Positions 10,166-13,771 of a stretch of 13,771 bases of DNA are shown one piece after another (position 1 is the first letter of the stretch; the number at the start of each line of letters is the position of its first letter). This DNA comes from Stephanodiscus triporus (lineage: Eukaryota; Bacillariophyta; Thalassiosirophyceae; Thalassiosirales; Thalassiosiraceae), in contig JALLAZ010000573.1 in assembly GCA_036939755.1 (NCBI GenBank), positions 1 to 13,771 of the forward strand, given 5' to 3'. The position numbers were made by a program, and so were the translations under genes. A model generated the notes under the pieces. It had not been told where the DNA came from. It searched no databases and was given only the letters and a program-made list of their open reading frames with translations.

Positions 10166-10511
10166 CGTTGGTGCGATGATTATTGGCTCGACTCCTTCCT
10201 CCGTCCTCCTTCCTCGCTCTCCGCCTCGATTTCCTTCCGCTCTCCTCTCCGTTTTTGTGTGTGTCGCGCGTCATCTCGTCGCCAAAAACAATTAGCGATG
10301 TTTCAACTGCTATCGACCTCTTTATTTACATAGGAACTCCATGATGATAGATTTTTTACGGGACTGGCAACGCATGTCACATGGGAATTCAATTGTCGCT
10401 CAGTTCGTTTCTACATTTACTTGATTCTACCATACACCATACACACGACCAACCTGCAAACCTCCGAAGGTTTTATATCTCCCATAAAAATCGACCATAT
10501 CATCACTGTCC
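10166..10511. promoter_or_regulatory. Divergent promoter region (346 bp)
   Basis: This lies between the ABHD11-like start (minus) and the 153-aa gene start (plus). The part next to the hydrolase, 10190-10250, is a polypyrimidine tract on the plus strand, so purine-rich in that gene's 5' UTR. The rest is AT-richer, with TTTATTTACATA near 10320 and TTTTATATCT at 10471-10480, about 40 bp before ATG 10512. These are weak TATA-like matches only. Confidence 0.4.
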
Positions 10512-10973
10512 ATGTCTTCCACGATCGATCACACCGGAATACTCCCCCCTTCAGCATCACCAGTTCCGCATGAAGAAAAGCGAGTTCGTTGGATCAGCGA
10601 TTGGATCCACGAGGAGCATCGTCCCGTGACTCGGACGATGACATTGACTCACAGATATCCGTGGGACTTCTTCTATACTCAGGACGACTTCTACAGATTC
10701 CATAAGGAAGTTGTACGGGAAAGTTACCGCTCCCTCGCCGCGTGGCCAGTGTGCAAACGAAGAAGGGGAGGAGACGTCGCAAGGATGAAAATGCATAAGA
10801 AAACAGAGGATCCGCGGAAGGACGAGATATCTTTCTTGCGCCGGAATAGAAAGCTTGGGGCGTATAATACGAGAGAGATAACTTTCTTACGCCGGAATAG
10901 AAAGCTTGGGGCGTATAATACGAGTTCACCGCGTTCCGGTCCTACCGTGGAATGCGCCTGGTTCGGTTCGTAG
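10512..10973 (+). CDS. Hypothetical basic-aromatic protein with 17-aa tandem repeat
   Basis: This is a 153-aa single-exon frame from a true ATG to TAG, and its function is not recognised. Residues 23-27 (KRVRW) and 50-67 (PWDFFYTQDDFYRFHKEV) resemble the motif pair of short hypothetical proteins common in diatoms: a basic VxF/W strand, then an aromatic-acidic W(Y)T-x-E/D-x-F helix. This is from memory of such proteins, not a search. A basic CKRRRG follows at 81-86. Residues 105-121 and 122-138 are two near-identical 17-residue copies (EISFLRRNRKLGAYNTR, with Ser changed to Thr and the last Arg to Ser), rich in Arg and encoded by a 51-bp tandem duplication. The start context is weak (T at -3). 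No signal peptide or membrane segment is visible. An antisense frame (10929-10594) also reads through, but has no motif support. Confidence 0.55.
   Translation: MSSTIDHTGILPPSASPVPHEEKRVRWISDWIHEEHRPVTRTMTLTHRYPWDFFYTQDDFYRFHKEVVRESYRSLAAWPVCKRRRGGDVARMKMHKKTEDPRKDEISFLRRNRKLGAYNTREITFLRRNRKLGAYNTSSPRSGPTVECAWFGS
10824..10925. repeat. 51-bp tandem duplication, two copies
   Basis: The units at 10824-10874 and 10875-10925 match except at unit positions 7 (T/A), 15 (G/A) and 51 (A/T). The period is exactly 17 codons, so the duplication preserves the plus-strand frame. Near identity indicates a recent event. Confidence 0.9.
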
Positions 10974-11372
10974 TTATGTAAACAAATTCAGTAGATTTAT
11001 GTTGTTGCTTTATGTCCTTAAATGCGACTTGATGTTACTGACCTGAAATCGTTTCACCAAATACACTCGAAAATCAATGGATAATGTCTTTCGCTCCTCC
11101 TCCTTCGACCATCATCCCTCTTGTCCCATGTAAGCGCATGTTGTCCTCCCTCGCCTCTTGCGGTAAGTAACCCCTCACGGGCTTTGGAAAACATATCAAA
11201 AGATCACACCAGGGACAGGTGGGCCATCGGCCGATCTACATGCACCCATCGTAAACATTACGTGTATTGTGTTTGTTCGCGATTATCGTATTCTCGGTGA
11301 AATACATCCCAACTAGTGACATCCACCCACTTACCCCCAAAAGTCCAGCATTTTGCGCCAATCATTTTTTTT
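10974..11372. other. Convergent intergenic region, no supported gene
   Basis: This is the 3' flank of the 153-aa gene and of the PIG-X-like gene. It is mixed in composition with CT-rich stretches near 11090-11155. A 10-bp palindrome, ATCGGCCGAT, sits at 11226-11235. There is no convincing open frame, tRNA or other structured RNA that I can recognise, and no obvious AATAAA. Confidence 0.5.
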
Positions 11373-13247
11373 TCAATTCCAGATGCTGATCGAATCCAAG
11401 CCCCGCATCACCAACAGGCCGCCGATCAACGCGGACGTCATTGTCGCGATCTTGACCGACCAGTAATCGCCGTCGGCGCCCGCCGCGACGCGGACGACGA
11501 TCGGATCCGGAGGAGGACGCGCATTCGTCGTCATCGTCGTCGTCGTCTGATCGTCGCCGCCGACGACAACGTCGTTCTCGTCCGGGCGAAGCGCGTAGTG
11601 CGCGAGTCGCCCTGCCGTCGACCCGCCGTCGTCGTGGCCCGCACGTTCGAGGCCGACGGACGCCGCGTACAGGACGGGCCGATGAACGACGACGGATACG
11701 AGGCCGTCGTCGGAATCCCTCGTCGAGGAGGCCGTCTTGGCCCCTCCCCCGTCGCCGCCGCCCAAATCTCTCGCGGCGACAATGGGGGGCGGATATCGTA
11801 CATGTAGCATCGTGCCGTACTCGACGACGATCTCCAACGAGTCATTTAGCCGCTTAGGAGGAGGAGGGGGGCGTAGATCGAGGAGCGCATCGCCTACGAC
11901 TCGATAGGCGACGACGTATTGTCGACTCGCGAACGACGGCTGCTCGATGTCGATGGTTTCTGGGTGGACGAATTCGATGTCGCATTTCGAAGGGGGGTGG
12001 TTAGACGGCGATCCGTACCGAATCGTCGTCGTCGTCGTCGTCGTCGTAGATGTCGTATCGTTGTCGTTATCGTCGTCGTCGCGATCGCCGAGGAAGGACA
12101 TGGACATCCCGCAGGATGATCCCTCGGGGGAACCGCCTTCCCGCTCGTGATACCGCACCAGGAACGGATCGTCGGCGTCGACGAACACGCTTTCCGAGAT
12201 CGGCAGGAATATCGTCGCGTTGACGAAAGCTCGATAACTGTCGTGGCCGACCTCCTCCGGCACGACGTCCAAGAATACGCGCATCCTCTGACGATACGCG
12301 CGATGCATCCCCCCGTCGTCGGACAGGACTCCCTCGACGTATCCCCGCAGGGGGAGCGGCGACGAGCCTTCTCCTCCTCCTCCTCCTCCTCCGCCGCCGC
12401 CGATGTCACCGGAGGAGTAAAAACCCGTCAGATGGAAGGGAGAGTACGCCCCCAAACCCACAACCCATCCCTCGTCGACCCCGTCGTGCGGGCTCTCCCT
12501 CTCCGTTTCCCCGTCCTCCTCCTCCTCCTCCTCCTCCTCCTCCTCATCCTTAACAACTCGCGGTCGACGATTCCGACGATATCGGTCGCGGCGGTCGGGA
12601 TCGCGAACGACGACCCCACCCGTCGACGCCGTACCCCCGTCGTCCGACAGCGCGAGGTAGAACTCGGGCACGGCGTGATCGTCGCGATCGTCGCGATCTG
12701 CGACGTCCGGGACCGCCGCGATTCGATCCTCGCACCGTCGCCCCCTCCCTCCTCCTCCTCCTCCTCCTCCTCCTCCCCCCAGCAGACCGCTACGACGGAG
12801 GTCGGCGCAGCACATCTCCCGCCTCCTCTCGATCGTTCCTTCTCCATCTACGTCGTCCCCCTCCCTCGCCGCGTCCTCGTCGTCGTCATCGTCGCGACTA
12901 AGACGACGACTACGACTACGACGACTAATACGGTCCTCGTCATCCCGCCGGCGAAAGCAAACGAGGTGACGATGATGATGCCTAGACGACGACGACGACG
13001 AAGACGACGACGACGATGATGATGCCGCCGTCCCGCGACGATGACGATGGGCGTCGGCGACGACGACGCCCGGGGGCAACGTCGTCCGGTCGCGACGACG
13101 ACTACGACGATCGTCGATGTCGTCGTCGTTTTCGCCGCCTTCGACCGTCGTCGCGACGGCTGTCTCTCCTATGCGACAACGATGACGTCGTGCGATCGAC
13201 ATCGACGAGAGTAGGATGAGGAGGATCACCCTCCTCGAGGGGGGCAT
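11373..13247 (-). CDS. PIG-X-like GPI mannosyltransferase I stabilising subunit
   Basis: This is a 624-aa single-exon frame. PIG-X (Pbn1 in yeast) is an ER membrane protein that stabilises PIG-M, which adds the first mannose to the GPI anchor. The start at 13247 gives a signal peptide (PSRRVILLILLSSMSIA), and a C-terminal membrane segment, KIATMTSALIGGLLVMRG, lies near residues 599-616, matching type I topology with a lumenal body. The PIG-X core is at about 300-490: RMRVFLDVVPEEV, FVNATIFLPISESVFVDADD (the 'LP.gvfvD' strand), CDIEFVHPETIDIEQPSF, QYVVAYRV and EYGTMLHVRYPPP (the 'lH.RY' strand). The core is interrupted by Gly/Asp/Thr insertions, and residues ~20-290 are low complexity: Ser13, Gly11, Glu11, Gly10 and Asp/Arg-rich tracts. 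This makes the protein far longer than the few-hundred-residue animal PIG-X. The frame stays open to 13523, but that longer start would put ~90 unsupported residues before the signal peptide. Confidence 0.72.
   Translation of the reverse strand: MPPSRRVILLILLSSMSIARRHRCRIGETAVATTVEGGENDDDIDDRRSRRRDRTTLPPGVVVADAHRHRRGTAASSSSSSSSSSSSSRHHHRHLVCFRRRDDEDRISRRSRSRRLSRDDDDDEDAAREGDDVDGEGTIERRREMCCADLRRSGLLGGGGGGGGGGGRGRRCEDRIAAVPDVADRDDRDDHAVPEFYLALSDDGGTASTGGVVVRDPDRRDRYRRNRRPRVVKDEEEEEEEEEEDGETERESPHDGVDEGWVVGLGAYSPFHLTGFYSSGDIGGGGGGGGGGEGSSPLPLRGYVEGVLSDDGGMHRAYRQRMRVFLDVVPEEVGHDSYRAFVNATIFLPISESVFVDADDPFLVRYHEREGGSPEGSSCGMSMSFLGDRDDDDNDNDTTSTTTTTTTTIRYGSPSNHPPSKCDIEFVHPETIDIEQPSFASRQYVVAYRVVGDALLDLRPPPPPKRLNDSLEIVVEYGTMLHVRYPPPIVAARDLGGGDGGGAKTASSTRDSDDGLVSVVVHRPVLYAASVGLERAGHDDGGSTAGRLAHYALRPDENDVVVGGDDQTTTTMTTNARPPPDPIVVRVAAGADGDYWSVKIATMTSALIGGLLVMRGLDSISIWN
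12024..13023. repeat. Cluster of trinucleotide tracts inside the PIG-X-like gene
   Basis: Runs of a single trinucleotide class recur: GTC/CGT near 12024-12050, CTC/TCC near 12365-12396, 12510-12548 and 12746-12778, and GAC/GAT near 12972-13023. In the minus-strand protein they encode Thr, Gly, Glu, Gly and Ser tracts. The Ser tract mixes TCA, TCG and TCT codons, so it is not a pure microsatellite. The others are close to pure and probably length-variable. Confidence 0.8.
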
Positions 13248-13472
13248 GGCGGGGCGGGGCGAGAAATGGACGTGGAATGCGTCGAACGGAATGATAATAA
13301 AATAATGCTGTCGGACTCTGTGGGTGCACCGTTGATATTTGGTATTTGTTGCGTAGAGTATCGTATGTAGTAGAGAGATAAGAGAATCTAGATACCTATC
13401 TAGGTAGGTAGTTGTGAGTTGAGATAAGAAAAGAGCACAACAAAACGTCTTAGGAAGTGCAATAATTCCACG
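13248..13472. promoter_or_regulatory. Short bidirectional promoter region (225 bp)
   Basis: This separates the divergent PIG-X-like and SGNH hydrolase genes. It is markedly AT-richer than its neighbours. TGATAATAAAATAATG near 13290-13305 is TATA-like for the minus-strand gene, and GAGATAAGA occurs twice (near 13374 and 13421). A 16-bp palindrome and a GTAGGTAG tail lie between. Both promoters are inferred from gene geometry. Confidence 0.45.
13388..13403. promoter_or_regulatory. Palindrome, candidate protein-binding site
   Basis: CTAGATACCTATCTAG consists of two perfect 7-bp inverted arms (CTAGATA/TATCTAG) around CC. It is followed directly by GTAGGTAG. It sits about 70 bp before the SGNH start and 140 bp before the PIG-X start, a plausible place for a shared dimeric regulator. 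The function is not shown by the sequence. Confidence 0.4.
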
Positions 13473-13771
13473 ATGCACCGCCTCATTTCTCATCCCCTCG
13501 TGATCGCTCTCCTCGTCATACACCCGCGCCGCTCCTCCTCCTCCTCCTCCTCCTTCCTCCTCACGCGTCCCGTATCATCGCCAACGACAACGGTCGCCGT
13601 CGGACGGGGGCGGCCTCGGCGGCGGGGGGATGGGAGGAGCAGCGGCAGCAGCAGTAGTGCCGCCCGAATGACGACGACGTCGTGCGGCGGCGGCCCCTCG
13701 TCCTCCCCCCCTTCCCCCCCCCCCTCCTCCGCGCGCCATCTTCGAGTATTCTGCTACGGCGATTCGCTCAC
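13473..13771 (+). CDS. SGNH/GDSL hydrolase, N-terminal part (runs off the window)
   Basis: The frame opens at ATG 13473 and reads 99 codons plus 2 nt to the window end with no stop. The N-terminus MHRLISHPLVIALLVI looks like a secretory signal peptide. It is followed by Ser7 and a long Ser/Arg/Pro-rich low-complexity stretch. Then RVFCYGDSL at residues 91-99 is block I of the SGNH/GDSL hydrolase superfamily, with the nucleophile Ser98; these enzymes are esterases, lipases or acetylhydrolases. An internal ATG at 13668 (residue 66) would give a leaderless start only about 25 residues before the motif, and is an alternative. The catalytic Asp-x-x-His block and the Gly and Asn blocks would lie beyond the window, so the substrate cannot be guessed. 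Confidence 0.65.
   Translation, partial: MHRLISHPLVIALLVIHPRRSSSSSSSFLLTRPVSSPTTTVAVGRGRPRRRGDGRSSGSSSSAARMTTTSCGGGPSSSPPSPPPSSARHLRVFCYGDSL

Noticed and set aside
9654..10295. 213-codon open frame on the plus strand, Asp-rich
   Set aside because: It is antisense to hydrolase exon 1 and part of its intron. No motif was seen, and GTC/GAC bias explains the openness.
10594..10929. 111-codon minus-strand frame across the 51-bp repeats
   Set aside because: Because 51 is a multiple of 3 the repeat is in frame on both strands. The plus-strand reading has the diatom-like aromatic motif; this one has nothing recognisable.
12147..13019. 290-codon open frame on the plus strand
   Set aside because: It is antisense to the PIG-X-like gene and made of Ser/Arg/Thr homopolymers from trinucleotide tracts, with no conserved motif.
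13248..13523. N-terminal extension of the PIG-X-like frame to 13523
   Set aside because: The 92 extra residues show no motif, overlap the divergent SGNH start, and would bury the clean signal peptide that begins at 13247.

Overview
This window looks like nuclear DNA of a unicellular stramenopile alga, most likely a centric diatom (inferred). The reasons are: short GT-AG introns (64-91 bp in the first gene, 232 bp in the second) with GTGAGT/GTGAGA-type donors; compact genes on both strands; proteins full of poly-Asp, poly-Ser, poly-Glu and poly-Gly runs; and a 153-aa protein with a basic-aromatic pattern that I associate with diatom-restricted hypotheticals. Nothing bacterial, viral or transposon-like was recognised, and I see no tRNA, rRNA or CRISPR array.

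Layout. 1-517: upstream region with a degenerate ~30-bp tandem repeat (about 11-160) and three copies of a 17-bp repeat (381-436). 518-7680 (+): a five-exon gene for a ~2285-residue nuclear protein. In order it carries a PDZ domain, a Tudor-like domain, a basic NLS-like cluster, a very long alpha-helical block with KDM5 PLU-1-like character, a TFIIS central domain (TFS2M) and a C-terminal SPOC domain. The last two are the signature pair of the Bye1/PHF3/DIDO family of RNA polymerase II elongation regulators. 7681-8508: 3' flanks of two convergent genes, with no supported gene. 8509-10165 (-): a two-exon alpha/beta hydrolase of the ABHD11/YbfF type. 10512-10973 (+): a small unknown protein with a perfectly in-frame 51-bp tandem duplication. 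11373-13247 (-): a PIG-X-like subunit of GPI mannosyltransferase I, heavily expanded by low-complexity insertions. 13473-13771 (+): the first 99 codons of a secreted SGNH/GDSL hydrolase that runs off the window, divergent from PIG-X across a 225-bp promoter region holding a 16-bp palindrome.

Base composition changes sharply near 8.3-8.5 kb. The left gene is AT-leaning with ordinary codon use. The right part is very GC-rich and dominated by GTC/GAC and TCC/GGA trinucleotides, which creates long antisense open frames that are not genes. The genes do not form a pathway: one is chromatin/transcription, one a serine hydrolase, one GPI-anchor synthesis and one a secreted esterase. The most unusual item is the PDZ + Tudor + PLU-1-like + TFS2M + SPOC protein, which lacks a recognisable PHD finger and may have its PDZ domain nested inside a split Tudor fold.
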